From: Thermoplasmatota archaeon
GTDB taxonomy: Archaea; Thermoplasmatota; Thermoplasmata; Thermoplasmatales; Thermoplasmataceae
DNA: 64,000 nt
Assembly (NCBI GenBank): GCA_023381355.1
Contig: JAMCUL010000019.1
Coordinates: 1-64,000, forward strand
Direction of reading: 5' to 3'
The position numbers and the translations under genes were made by a program. Positions 9,221 through 17,784 of the stretch are shown here, piece by piece. A model generated the notes under the pieces. It was not told the origin of the DNA. It did not search any database and worked only from the letters and a program-made list of their open reading frames with translations. Position 1 is the first letter of the stretch, and each line of letters begins with the position of its first letter.

Positions 9221-9352
9221 GCCTGTATATGGACATATCTTTTATAAAGAATCTGTGGTTTTACTCCGATGCGATGTGGAGCCTACAGATACTGTCATGA
9301 AAAAATGCACTACCCGGATTGATTCAAGTAGCGGGATGCAGGCACTGTAATT

Positions 9353-10336
9353 CTACAGTTCGACTGAAGCCTTCCTGATTCGGTTCATAATGGAAGTGAA
9401 GAATCCCTTCTCTGGCATGCATTCTATTATTCCCCGCTCATATTTAGAAGAATCGAGAGTCCTGAATGAATCATAAAGGGATGATGATATTGCGTATGGA
9501 TCATTGATGCTGCCTAGAATTAACCTGTCTCCCTTTATATCTGCTGCAGTCTCGGCAGTGACTATCGGAAGAACATCATGATGGATGTCGAGGTAGGCAA
9601 GCAGTTGCTCCTTCTCTGCCCTAAAAAGCTGCTTTCCGGGAGAGTAGTGCCGGTACTTCATTCCCGGCGATCTCACCTTATCCGCTGGTCCTGCATATTC
9701 GACAATATCAAAAATGTTGAGCAGATCCTCCCGTGTATATGCCCCAGGCCTCAGAATCGTGCATTTTGTACCCTGTGGGAGGATGACAGTAGATTCTATA
9801 CCTATCCGGCTTTTCTCAGCCCTGTATATGAGGTCCACGCCTGAAAGTTCATCCATGATATGCTCAGCCCTGGTTGCACTTGGCCTCCCGGACATGTTGG
9901 CACTTGGTGCTGCAACACCTTTCCTGCTCAACCTTATGAAGTCCCTGGTGAATGCGCAATCCGGTATCCTGATCCCCACAGTATCGAGACCCGCACTTGC
10001 CACCTGGCTAACGCGGTCGTTTCGCGGCATCACAACCGTGAGTGGCCCCGGCCACAACCCTGACAGTTCGTGAAATTTTTCCACCTGAGATGTGTATGCA
10101 TAATTTCCAGCCTGCTTGATGTCCGAAACATGCACGATCAGGGGGTTATCCTGCTGTCTTCCCTTGATGCGGTATATCTTCCTGCAAGCCTCATCACTTT
10201 CCGCGTCGGCACCAATTCCATAGACAGTCTCCGTTGGAAAGACGACCGTTCCACCTTCCCGGATGATGAGGGCGCCAATGGAGGCTTTTTCTTCATCAAT
10301 GCTGCTGCACTGAACATCGATCAGCTTAAACATCAT
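9353..10336 (-). CDS. Threonylcarbamoyl-AMP synthase Sua5
   Basis: A 327-residue protein with a YrdC domain (about residues 10-205: TVVFPTETVYGIGADA, IKGRQQDNPLIVH, PSANMSGRPS) followed by a smaller C-terminal Sua5 domain (about 240-327), joined by a linker containing SPGMKYRHYSPG. It makes threonylcarbamoyl-AMP from threonine, bicarbonate and ATP for t6A37 modification of ANN-decoding tRNAs. The two-domain Sua5 form is the one usual in archaea and eukaryotes. Divergent from the aminopeptidase gene across only 45 bases. The start is the first of two tandem ATGs (10336). Confidence 0.92.
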   Translation of the reverse strand: MMFKLIDVQCSSIDEEKASIGALIIREGGTVVFPTETVYGIGADAESDEACRKIYRIKGRQQDNPLIVHVSDIKQAGNYAYTSQVEKFHELSGLWPGPLTVVMPRNDRVSQVASAGLDTVGIRIPDCAFTRDFIRLSRKGVAAPSANMSGRPSATRAEHIMDELSGVDLIYRAEKSRIGIESTVILPQGTKCTILRPGAYTREDLLNIFDIVEYAGPADKVRSPGMKYRHYSPGKQLFRAEKEQLLAYLDIHHDVLPIVTAETAADIKGDRLILGSINDPYAISSSLYDSFRTLDSSKYERGIIECMPEKGFFTSIMNRIRKASVEL

Positions 10337-10381
10337 ATCACTTTACCGTAATCTTTTATAATTAATCAAATTACAGTTAAT
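10337..10381. promoter_or_regulatory. Bidirectional promoter between Sua5 and M1 aminopeptidase genes
   Basis: The whole intergenic gap is 45 bases and contains one AT-rich core, TCTTTTATAATTAATC, that reads as a TATA element in both directions. It lies about 25 bases from the rightward ATG at 10382. The leftward ATG lies at a similar distance. Both messages therefore look leaderless or nearly so and must share or compete for this site. Confidence 0.55.
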
Positions 10382-12757
10382 ATGAAAGAGATTGAGAGAT
10401 ACGATATCAGATATACAGTAAATGTCAAGGACCTTACCTTCTCCGGGAAGGAAACGATTAAGGGAACTGCCGGTGGAAGTATATGGCTGAATTCAGTGGA
10501 CATGGAAATTCCATGGGTCAGAGTCAACGGGAAAACGGTGGATTTCAAGATTGACAGGAAGGAGGAATTACTCAATGTTGAAGGTGAATTTAATGGAGAA
10601 TTTACACTGGAACTTGAATTCAGTGGCAAGATCTCTGACGGGATGAATGGGATATATTATTCCAGGGAGGATGGATTTTATTTCATATCCACACAGTTCG
10701 AATCAACTGGGGCAAGGTATGCATTCCCGTGTGTTGATCACCCTGCATACAAGGCTGTATTCAAGCTTTCTATGGATATTCCATCGGATTATGATGCAAT
10801 TTCCAACATGCCTGCAGAATCCGTGAAGGATGAAAAGGAAAGAAAGGTAGTGGACTTCATGGAAACACCAAGAATGTCCACGTATCTGCTCTATCTTGGG
10901 GCTGCCAGGTATGATACTATTCATGTTACGCATGACGGGAAGCCGATTTATCTTGCAGGTGCCAAAGGAAAATTCAAGATGTCTGAGGTGCCGGTAGATA
11001 TGGCTGACAAGACACTTGACTTCTATGAAGACTATTTCGGAATCAAGTACCAGCTTCCAAAACTCCACCTCATCGCAGTCCCGGAATTTGCCTTTGGAGC
11101 CATGGAAAACTGGGGAGCAATAACATTCAGGGAGATCGAACTGATGGTTGGAGAGAGCACGAGCTCAGCCATACTGAAGAGGGTTGACGAGGTTATATCC
11201 CACGAGCTTGCGCATCAGTGGTTTGGAGATCTTGTTACAATGAAGTGGTGGGATGATCTCTGGCTGAATGAGAGTTTTGCAACTTTCATGAGTTACAAGG
11301 CCCTTGAGCATAAGCATCCTGAATGGGAAATAATGTCAGAATTCGTGACTGATGAAACAGAACGAGGAATGACGGGAGATTCCCTGAGAAACACGCATCC
11401 GATTCATGTTGATGTGAAAAATCCGGATGAGATATCCCAGATATTTGACGAGATATCCTATTCAAAGGGCGGCAGCATCCTGAGAATGATAGAGGCCTAT
11501 GTGGGCGGCGAACATTTCAGGAACGGGGTTAGGAACTACCTGAAGGATAATAGTTTCTCCAATGCCATAGGAGAAAATTTGTGGAATTCAATAGAGAAGG
11601 TTTCCAGCATGCCGGTTTCGCGCATAATGAATGCCTGGGTGACCATGCCCGGCTATCCACTTATCACTGTTACAACAAGGAAGGATTCCCTGCTCCTGAG
11701 CCAGGAAAGATTCTTCATGGATGGAAGCCCGGATTCAAGCCTGTGGCCAATACCTCTCACCGTGGTTTATGAGGACAGGGTTGAGCCCATCTTGATGGAC
11801 AAGAAAGAGACTGAGATCAAGAAGGATAAATTACTCTATATAAATTATGAGAGGACTGGCTTTTACAGGATATCATATGATGAGGAATCCTTCAGGAAGG
11901 TTACAGAAATCTCAGGGCGGATGGACAAGTTCGCCAAACTTGGCCTTGTTTCAGACGCATCAGCATTCTATCTTTCCGGAAGGACAGGTCTTGATCGGCT
12001 CATAGCAGCAATAAACCTGTTCAAGGATGACGACGATTACATACTGAGAGATGAGATTACAGGAATAATTCTCAACCTTCACAATATCCTTGCAAAGCCT
12101 GAAAAGATTGATGCCGTCGGAAGGGAATATATCAGGAGCCACCTGAAAAAGCTTGGAGAAAAGAAGGAAGGAGAGCCAATAAATGATTCAGTCATAAGAG
12201 GCAGAATGCAGTCTGTCCTTGTTCTAATAGATCCTGCGTTTGCCAGGGAGTTTTCATCAAAATTCAAGAACATAGAAAAAATCAGCCCTGACTCCAGGCA
12301 GGCAGCTGCCTATGCATATGCGATTGCTGAAAATGACCTTGATGGAATGCTTAACAAACTGAACACGTTGAAGGCCGATGAGGACAAGGTGAAGATAATT
12401 TCAGCAACTGGATATCTCAACGGAAACGATAAACTGGAAAGAGTCTGGAAACTTATTGAGGAGGGGAAGATAAAGAAGCAGGATTCTTTCAGGTTCATCA
12501 GTAGCGCATCAATCAATGTCAGGAACCGTGCATATATTGCTGAAAACATGGAGAAACTCATCACTGCCATTGACAGGTTTTTCGCAGGCACAGGCTACAC
12601 TTCCAGGTTCCTTGAGATGATGATACCTTATGTTGGTCTTTCTGATGAGAAGGAGGTTACAGAGTTCATAAGCAAGCACTCGAGGGATGACTGGGACAAA
12701 GGCGTGAAGAAGGGCCTTGAGTACCTTAACATATACAGGGAACTCAATAAGCAATGA
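10382..12757 (+). CDS. M1 family aminopeptidase, tricorn-interacting factor type
   Basis: A 791-residue zinc aminopeptidase of family M1. The exopeptidase motif GAMEN is at 239-243, the zinc-binding HELAH at 274-278 with the third ligand Glu297 in NESF, and a long helical C-terminal domain completes the F2/F3 architecture. In Thermoplasma the homologous tricorn-interacting factors F2 and F3 trim the short peptides released by the proteasome and tricorn protease. Length and motif spacing fit this cytosolic group. The tricorn core protease itself is not in this window. Leaderless start with TATA at about 10353-10362. Confidence 0.92.
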   Translation: MKEIERYDIRYTVNVKDLTFSGKETIKGTAGGSIWLNSVDMEIPWVRVNGKTVDFKIDRKEELLNVEGEFNGEFTLELEFSGKISDGMNGIYYSREDGFYFISTQFESTGARYAFPCVDHPAYKAVFKLSMDIPSDYDAISNMPAESVKDEKERKVVDFMETPRMSTYLLYLGAARYDTIHVTHDGKPIYLAGAKGKFKMSEVPVDMADKTLDFYEDYFGIKYQLPKLHLIAVPEFAFGAMENWGAITFREIELMVGESTSSAILKRVDEVISHELAHQWFGDLVTMKWWDDLWLNESFATFMSYKALEHKHPEWEIMSEFVTDETERGMTGDSLRNTHPIHVDVKNPDEISQIFDEISYSKGGSILRMIEAYVGGEHFRNGVRNYLKDNSFSNAIGENLWNSIEKVSSMPVSRIMNAWVTMPGYPLITVTTRKDSLLLSQERFFMDGSPDSSLWPIPLTVVYEDRVEPILMDKKETEIKKDKLLYINYERTGFYRISYDEESFRKVTEISGRMDKFAKLGLVSDASAFYLSGRTGLDRLIAAINLFKDDDDYILRDEITGIILNLHNILAKPEKIDAVGREYIRSHLKKLGEKKEGEPINDSVIRGRMQSVLVLIDPAFAREFSSKFKNIEKISPDSRQAAAYAYAIAENDLDGMLNKLNTLKADEDKVKIISATGYLNGNDKLERVWKLIEEGKIKKQDSFRFISSASINVRNRAYIAENMEKLITAIDRFFAGTGYTSRFLEMMIPYVGLSDEKEVTEFISKHSRDDWDKGVKKGLEYLNIYRELNKQ

Positions 12758-12852
12758 GGACAGTTTAACACATCAACATCCTGCAGGTGCTGGATATTGA
12801 CCTGTCCAAAACCTCAACATTTTTAATATACCGGTCATGATGAGAGCATGTA

Positions 12853-13770
12853 ATGACTGCCAATAATAGAAAAAAGTACATAAGTGGACTTGCCCAGATC
12901 AATTTCAGGGTCCCATTTTCCTATACTCATACGGAAGCATCTGAGATGTACCGTAAATCGGAAGGTGTCTTAGGGCAGCAAACAGACACAATAAATTATG
13001 AGGACTGCGTATCCGGCATGTCCAGGATACCTGAAAATTCAGTTGATCTCATCATAGCTGATCCCCCGTTTGGGATCGGATTCAATGGAAAGAAAAGCAA
13101 CTACAACAGAAGGGGTGACCTTGTGAGGAATGGCTACGTGGAGGCACGTGGATCCTATGGAGATTTCAGCGAGAAGTGGATAGGATCCATTTACCGGATA
13201 CTGAAGCCCTCAGGGTCCGCCTACATTCTTTCAGGGTGGAATAACCTTGGAGACATCCTGAATTCCCTGTCCCGATCAGGTCTCACACTAATGAACCACA
13301 TAATCTGGAAATATCAGTTTGGTGTTTATACGAAGAGAAGGTTTGTAACATCCCACTACCATATCCTTTTTGCAGTAAAGGATCCAGGGAGATACTTCTT
13401 CAACAGGTATGAGTTCTATCCACAGGATGTGTGGGAAATCCGGAGGGAATATGACAGGGGGAAGGAGAAGAATGGCACCAAGCTTCCCTGTGATCTGGTC
13501 GAGAGGATGATCAATTTCTCGTCAAGACCGGGGGACATAGTGCTTGACCCCTTCATGGGAAACGGGACGACTGCAATTTGCGCAAAACGCCTGTTCAGGA
13601 GATACTGCGGCTTCGAGATAAACAGGGAGATGATGGTTCTTCATGAGTCAAAACTCAGATCGACCTTACCTGGAGAGGCCTATTGCAATCTAAACGATAT
13701 GAGGCCATCCATCGAAGAAATCATAAAAAAATATCCTCACCTGAAAAAGATACTGGAAAATGGTGGATGA
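12853..13770 (+). CDS. DNA methyltransferase, beta class (N4-cytosine or N6-adenine)
   Basis: A 305-residue modification methylase. The catalytic motif IV, IIADPPFGIGF, comes in the N-terminal third (around residue 71) and the S-adenosylmethionine motif LDPFMGNGTTAICAKR in the C-terminal third (around 234). This order defines the beta class, which includes both N6-adenine and N4-cytosine enzymes. DPPF does not settle which base is modified. About 60 residues precede the catalytic motif. No nuclease lies nearby, so it is a solitary methylase and may be a chromosomal maintenance enzyme rather than part of a restriction pair. A TATA-like TTTTTAATATACC lies about 25 bases before the ATG. Confidence 0.85.
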   Translation: MTANNRKKYISGLAQINFRVPFSYTHTEASEMYRKSEGVLGQQTDTINYEDCVSGMSRIPENSVDLIIADPPFGIGFNGKKSNYNRRGDLVRNGYVEARGSYGDFSEKWIGSIYRILKPSGSAYILSGWNNLGDILNSLSRSGLTLMNHIIWKYQFGVYTKRRFVTSHYHILFAVKDPGRYFFNRYEFYPQDVWEIRREYDRGKEKNGTKLPCDLVERMINFSSRPGDIVLDPFMGNGTTAICAKRLFRRYCGFEINREMMVLHESKLRSTLPGEAYCNLNDMRPSIEEIIKKYPHLKKILENGG

Positions 13771-13803
13771 AAATCACCCGGATTGTGCAGTTATTTGGTG
13801 AAA

Positions 13804-14910
13804 TTACTCTTTTCCTGATTCCTTCTTGACCCTTCTCTCGTAAGTCTCAAAAATATCAGACATTACCCTGCCTGCATTCCATCCTGAGCTGCTTTCAGTA
13901 AGGTTTGTTTTCCTGGCCAGAAGCCTTGTCCTGATAGAGTACTTGATCCTGCCCTCATCACTGTGGTACTTTATGACATGTATGTTGAGGGATGCCCCCT
14001 TGAGATTCAGTATCCTTGAAAATCTCGGGACAAACTTATCTGCCATGGAATATATTGTCTCGTACAGATCAGTATCTCCCGACGATAATCCTGAAATGTT
14101 GATCAGTAGGCCCTCAGTTTCCTCCCCGGACGATATGATGCTGATGATATCATCTATGGTGATGACACCAGTCAGTCTCATTCCCTTGTTGCATACAGGT
14201 AGGGAATGGAGATGGTTCCTTACCATTAAATCGCATGATGTTGTAAGATTATCATCCTCATAAGAGAAGATGGGTGCATCCATGAGGGATTTTACAGAGA
14301 TGTCCATCCGTTCCTTCTGGCTGAAATCTCCGCTTCCCATCTGCTCCTTGCTCACTATGTCATAATTTGCAACATCCTCAAGCCTGACTATGCCCTGGAT
14401 TTTCTGATCCTTGTCCACAACAGGTGATATGTCCGTGTCGTGTTCCCTTATTTTTTCAAGGGCTTCCTCCACCCCACTTTCCAGATCAACACTGAACGGT
14501 TCGTTCATTATGTCCTGAGCCTGGAACTGCTCAACCTCATCAAAATCTGAAATATTCTTGATTATGTCGGTTCTTGAAACAAGCCCAACAAGCTTATCCT
14601 TTTCAAGTACGGGTACTGCCCCAAGCGAGGTATCCTTCAGGAGGTCAATTGCGTCCTTGATAGTATTTTTCCTGTTCAGCACTGGAGGATTCATGGCAAA
14701 GTTCCTTACCTTTGAGTTCAGGTGAAGGCTCTTCCTTCTCAAAAGTTCCCTGTAACTTATCATCCCTGAATATTTGCCCCTTGATTGTATTGGCAGCTGG
14801 GCTATTGATTTCTCCCTCATCCTGTTCATCGCAAATGACACTGTCTCTTCCTCATCGATTGCCAGCGGGCTTGAAGTCATAATCTCTTCTACAGATTTCA
14901 TATTTTTCAC
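13804..14910 (-). CDS. Four-CBS-domain protein with an HPF-like C-terminal domain
   Basis: A 368-residue soluble protein. Four CBS motifs follow one another over residues 1-265 (start VEEIMTSSPLAI, then FAMNPPVL, DIMNEPFSV, LMDAPIFSY), forming two Bateman modules that normally bind adenine nucleotides. The last 90 residues have a different character: an alpha-beta pattern with RILNLKGASLNIHVIK, a second strand region and a basic C-terminal helix YERRVKK, resembling the S30EA/HPF ribosome-hibernation fold. I infer an energy-sensing ribosome factor; the HPF likeness is by eye only. The start codon overlaps the end of the upstream SHMT-like gene (ATGA), so the two are translationally coupled. 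Confidence 0.75.
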   Translation of the reverse strand: MKNMKSVEEIMTSSPLAIDEEETVSFAMNRMREKSIAQLPIQSRGKYSGMISYRELLRRKSLHLNSKVRNFAMNPPVLNRKNTIKDAIDLLKDTSLGAVPVLEKDKLVGLVSRTDIIKNISDFDEVEQFQAQDIMNEPFSVDLESGVEEALEKIREHDTDISPVVDKDQKIQGIVRLEDVANYDIVSKEQMGSGDFSQKERMDISVKSLMDAPIFSYEDDNLTTSCDLMVRNHLHSLPVCNKGMRLTGVITIDDIISIISSGEETEGLLINISGLSSGDTDLYETIYSMADKFVPRFSRILNLKGASLNIHVIKYHSDEGRIKYSIRTRLLARKTNLTESSSGWNAGRVMSDIFETYERRVKKESGKE

Positions 14911-16076
14911 CTACAGTATTTTACACCGGTATTTCTCAGTATCTCAGTAACATCCTTCCTGACGTCCTTTCCCTTTATTGCGTCAGACATTACCTGTCCA
15001 AGTTTCATCATATCTGTCAGGCCAAGTCGTGTAATTTCGGATGTCCCGATTCTCCCTTCAGTATCAACAATTATATTGTTGTTTCCAAGCTTTTTGCTGA
15101 TTTCCCTGAAGTCCCCATATTTCTCCCTGTTGTCACTGGACAGTATGACCTGATGGGATTCTGTATACCAGGGAGCATATTTTACACTTATGCCTGAATC
15201 CTGAAGTGCCCTCGCCAGGTTTGCAGAGTTAGATACAACCCATGATGCATATGTTTCTCCGAACTGTATCAGATCCTGCGCCGCTATTCCCAGGGCAGCT
15301 ATATGGTTTGGATGGTAGTTATCAAATGTCTTCCAGACAGTGTTTTCCTGGATGTGAGTGAAGAAATCCCCATCATTGGTCAGAATGATTCCTCCCTGTG
15401 GACCGAAGAAGGTCTTGTGGGTGGAACCATAGAGAACGTCTGATAAAGCCATTGCATCAGGCTGGAATTTCTTGCCGGCAATGAGACCCATCGGGTGAGA
15501 TCCATCGTACAGCACCTTCGCTCCGCACGAATCCGCAATTTCCCTGATCCTCTTTAAATCATAATGTTTCACGAGGAAAGACTGGCCCAAAACAATGGCC
15601 TGTGGCTTCACCTCCTTAGCCTTTGCCTCAAATTCGTCGTAGATAATTTCCTGTGTTTCCCCATTATATGGTATCGGCTCATACTTCATTGAGTACAAAT
15701 CGGGGAGATAGGGCTGCATGTACCCGGTATACCCCCCATATTCTTCGGGTATAGCCATCAGTGTCCCTCCCTTTTTGACTGAGGAGAGAATGCATATCTC
15801 GGCAGCAATATGACCACCGGTTGGCCTGATTTCGGCAAATTTTGACTTGAACAGGGCCTTCACGGAGACCTCAGATTCTGTATATATTTCCTCGATTTTA
15901 TCGGTACCGCCGTATGCATTATGGCCATCCGGCATTATATGGGAATAACGGGCTGCGAGATCTGACCCAAGTGCCATCCTGACATGGGAGCAGATGAAGT
16001 TTTCGGAAGCCTGCAAATTCAAAACGTTTCTCCTGTACCTTTCATATCTGTCCACAATATCAACCATTGGTGCCAT
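14907..16076 (-). CDS. Serine hydroxymethyltransferase-like PLP enzyme
   Basis: A 389-residue fold-type I PLP enzyme. The N-terminal LQASENFICS and YGGTDKIEEIY segments, and the PLP-lysine motif YGSTHKTFFGPQGG, match the SHMT family; the protein is about 30 residues shorter than bacterial GlyA, as archaeal forms often are. It should interconvert serine and glycine with a folate or pterin carrier. A strong ribosome site AGGTGAG stands six bases before the ATG and a TATA-like ATTATTATAATAC lies further upstream, so this gene has a true leader, unlike many neighbours. The leader also holds CACAT-G-ATGTG, a small palindrome. The paired CBS-HPF gene follows with overlapping start. Confidence 0.85.
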   Translation of the reverse strand: MAPMVDIVDRYERYRRNVLNLQASENFICSHVRMALGSDLAARYSHIMPDGHNAYGGTDKIEEIYTESEVSVKALFKSKFAEIRPTGGHIAAEICILSSVKKGGTLMAIPEEYGGYTGYMQPYLPDLYSMKYEPIPYNGETQEIIYDEFEAKAKEVKPQAIVLGQSFLVKHYDLKRIREIADSCGAKVLYDGSHPMGLIAGKKFQPDAMALSDVLYGSTHKTFFGPQGGIILTNDGDFFTHIQENTVWKTFDNYHPNHIAALGIAAQDLIQFGETYASWVVSNSANLARALQDSGISVKYAPWYTESHQVILSSDNREKYGDFREISKKLGNNNIIVDTEGRIGTSEITRLGLTDMMKLGQVMSDAIKGKDVRKDVTEILRNTGVKYCR

Positions 16077-16203
16077 ACTTTCTCACCTGTGTAATCACAT
16101 GATGTGTATTATAATAATTCTATTGAAGTATAAAGTATATCTAATTGAAGGGGATAGAAATATGATATCTGGTTATTAATTGCCTCATGGCCCTGAGGGA
16201 GAA

Positions 16204-17499
16204 TCAATAATCTATGGACGTGTTGTATGTTTCAACACCATAGAAGTACCAGAATATCGATACTGCAAGCCCTGCTCCCCAGAGGCCAGCGTTCACCAGC
16301 AGGAAATCAGTCAGGTTCATTGATGATGTCAGGTATGTGAATATCGGATAGGCAACCATTGGCCACAGTCTCACGAGTCCTATGGAACTTGACCTGTATC
16401 TTGTGCTGAAAAGCTCCGGCTCAAGCACAGATCTTGATGCCCATGCAAACTCACTCATGAACATGTTGGCGAACAGGAGGGGGAGGAATATGAGCATATC
16501 CTGGAGATAGGGAAGCAGTACGATTATAATCACCATGGTTATGGTACCGAGCATGAATGAGTATAATGTGTAATCCTTCCTCTTCCCTGATACCAGTGGC
16601 GCTGCAAAAAAGCCCGCAACCGATGCACCTATAAGTGCAACCAGGATTATGAGGTCGTCCTCGGAACTGCTCGGGAACTCAATTGGAGCAATCACATACG
16701 CCATAAGCCCGAATGTGAGGTACTGGGAAACACCGATTATTCCAAGGAATATATAGGAAGATATGAACGGCGGATGTATCTTCCGTTCCCCGGACGTTTC
16801 ATTGAAGAACTCATTTTCACCTGCCTCAGGCCAATCACTGTCTGGTTGACCTCCCAGGAATGGATCAGGGTGGCTTGATTCTACCGGATCCATTTTTTCC
16901 CGGGAGCTGATCCTGTCCGCCTTCATCCATATCTGAGATTCCTGCAGCCAGATTCTTGCAACAAGAATGAACGTGATAACCACAAGGGAGGAAACCAGCA
17001 GAATTATTCTATCCTCGGCATTGTCTGTGACTATGAAAAATAGACCTGCTGTTAATGCACTACCTATATTATTGAAATTTGTTATCAGTGTAAGCCACAC
17101 TGGCCTCTTCCGTGCACTTATCTCCTCGGAGATGAGGGAAAGCGATGAGGGTTCCTCGCCTCCCACACCAAATTCTGCCATTATCAGGCCAATTGCAAGG
17201 TACAGTACGCTGTAGCTCATGCTTATCACAATTATACCCACTGTATACAGGATCATTGTAAAGGTAAACACCGTCCTTCTTCCGAACTTGTCCGCAAGGA
17301 ACCCCATGATCACATTGCCAGCAGGCACAGTAACCGGCCCGACAAGCAGGAAGAAGACCTTATAATTGTGACTCAGGTTGCCTATTATGGAACCTGATGC
17401 AACAAGTGGACCCAGTGTTGCAATGATCCCCCAGAATCCAAATGAGAGCGATGTGGAAACCGCAAGACTACCCTTATTGACAGCCATTGTACCGACCAT
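16204..17499 (-). CDS. MFS transporter under TPP riboswitch control, probable thiamine uptake
   Basis: A 431-residue MFS permease with about twelve membrane segments and a hydrophilic central loop (around 200-245). The loop after helix 2 has GFLADKFGRRT, the classic MFS D-x-x-G-R-R motif. Its leader contains a canonical TPP riboswitch (17563-17645), which makes uptake of thiamine or a thiamine precursor by far the most likely role. TPP riboswitches upstream of MFS-type thiamine transporters have been reported in Thermoplasma-group archaea. The start is the ATG at 17499 or the one at 17487. A T-rich run GTTTATTTTT lies directly before the start and may be where the riboswitch acts. Confidence 0.85.
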   Translation of the reverse strand: MVGTMAVNKGSLAVSTSLSFGFWGIIATLGPLVASGSIIGNLSHNYKVFFLLVGPVTVPAGNVIMGFLADKFGRRTVFTFTMILYTVGIIVISMSYSVLYLAIGLIMAEFGVGGEEPSSLSLISEEISARKRPVWLTLITNFNNIGSALTAGLFFIVTDNAEDRIILLVSSLVVITFILVARIWLQESQIWMKADRISSREKMDPVESSHPDPFLGGQPDSDWPEAGENEFFNETSGERKIHPPFISSYIFLGIIGVSQYLTFGLMAYVIAPIEFPSSSEDDLIILVALIGASVAGFFAAPLVSGKRKDYTLYSFMLGTITMVIIIVLLPYLQDMLIFLPLLFANMFMSEFAWASRSVLEPELFSTRYRSSSIGLVRLWPMVAYPIFTYLTSSMNLTDFLLVNAGLWGAGLAVSIFWYFYGVETYNTSIDY

Positions 17500-17562
17500 T
17501 TTTAAAAATAAACACTATGACTGGCAGATTCTTTCCTGTTTTTTGTACACAATATACCATTT

Positions 17563-17645
17563 CATCCCTCCGCCGGCATTACCCGGATCAGGTTCAAAGG
17601 GTCGATCCAACGGATCCTCTCAGCCTTTCAGCTCCCCTGAACTGA
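17563..17645 (-). promoter_or_regulatory. TPP riboswitch (THI element)
   Basis: Read on the minus strand the element contains the conserved GGCTGAGA pyrimidine-sensing box, then CCCTTTGAACCTGATC and CCGGGTAATGCCGGCGGAGGGA, which are the diagnostic P2/P3 and pyrophosphate-sensing P4/P5 segments, with the closing P1 helix formed by flanking GGGGAGCT and the 3' GGAGGGA side. It sits in the leader of the MFS transporter gene, 64 bases before its start. Binding of thiamine pyrophosphate should switch the gene off. The archaeal mechanism could be termination at the T-rich run just before the ATG. Confidence 0.96.
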
Positions 17646-17784
17646 TGCCATATCGATATGAAAGCAATAAACTTTTTCGGATAACTTATTGGCTACATTC
17701 TTTAATGTCGCGTGGGAACTCCTGTAATTCTAATATCCGAAAAACAATGGAATGTATTTTAATCCTGAATAACATGTAAAGGCA

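Noticed and set aside
17378-17779. Plus-strand 133-residue ORF over the riboswitch
   Set aside because: It is antisense to the TPP riboswitch and to the transporter start, and looks non-protein-like.
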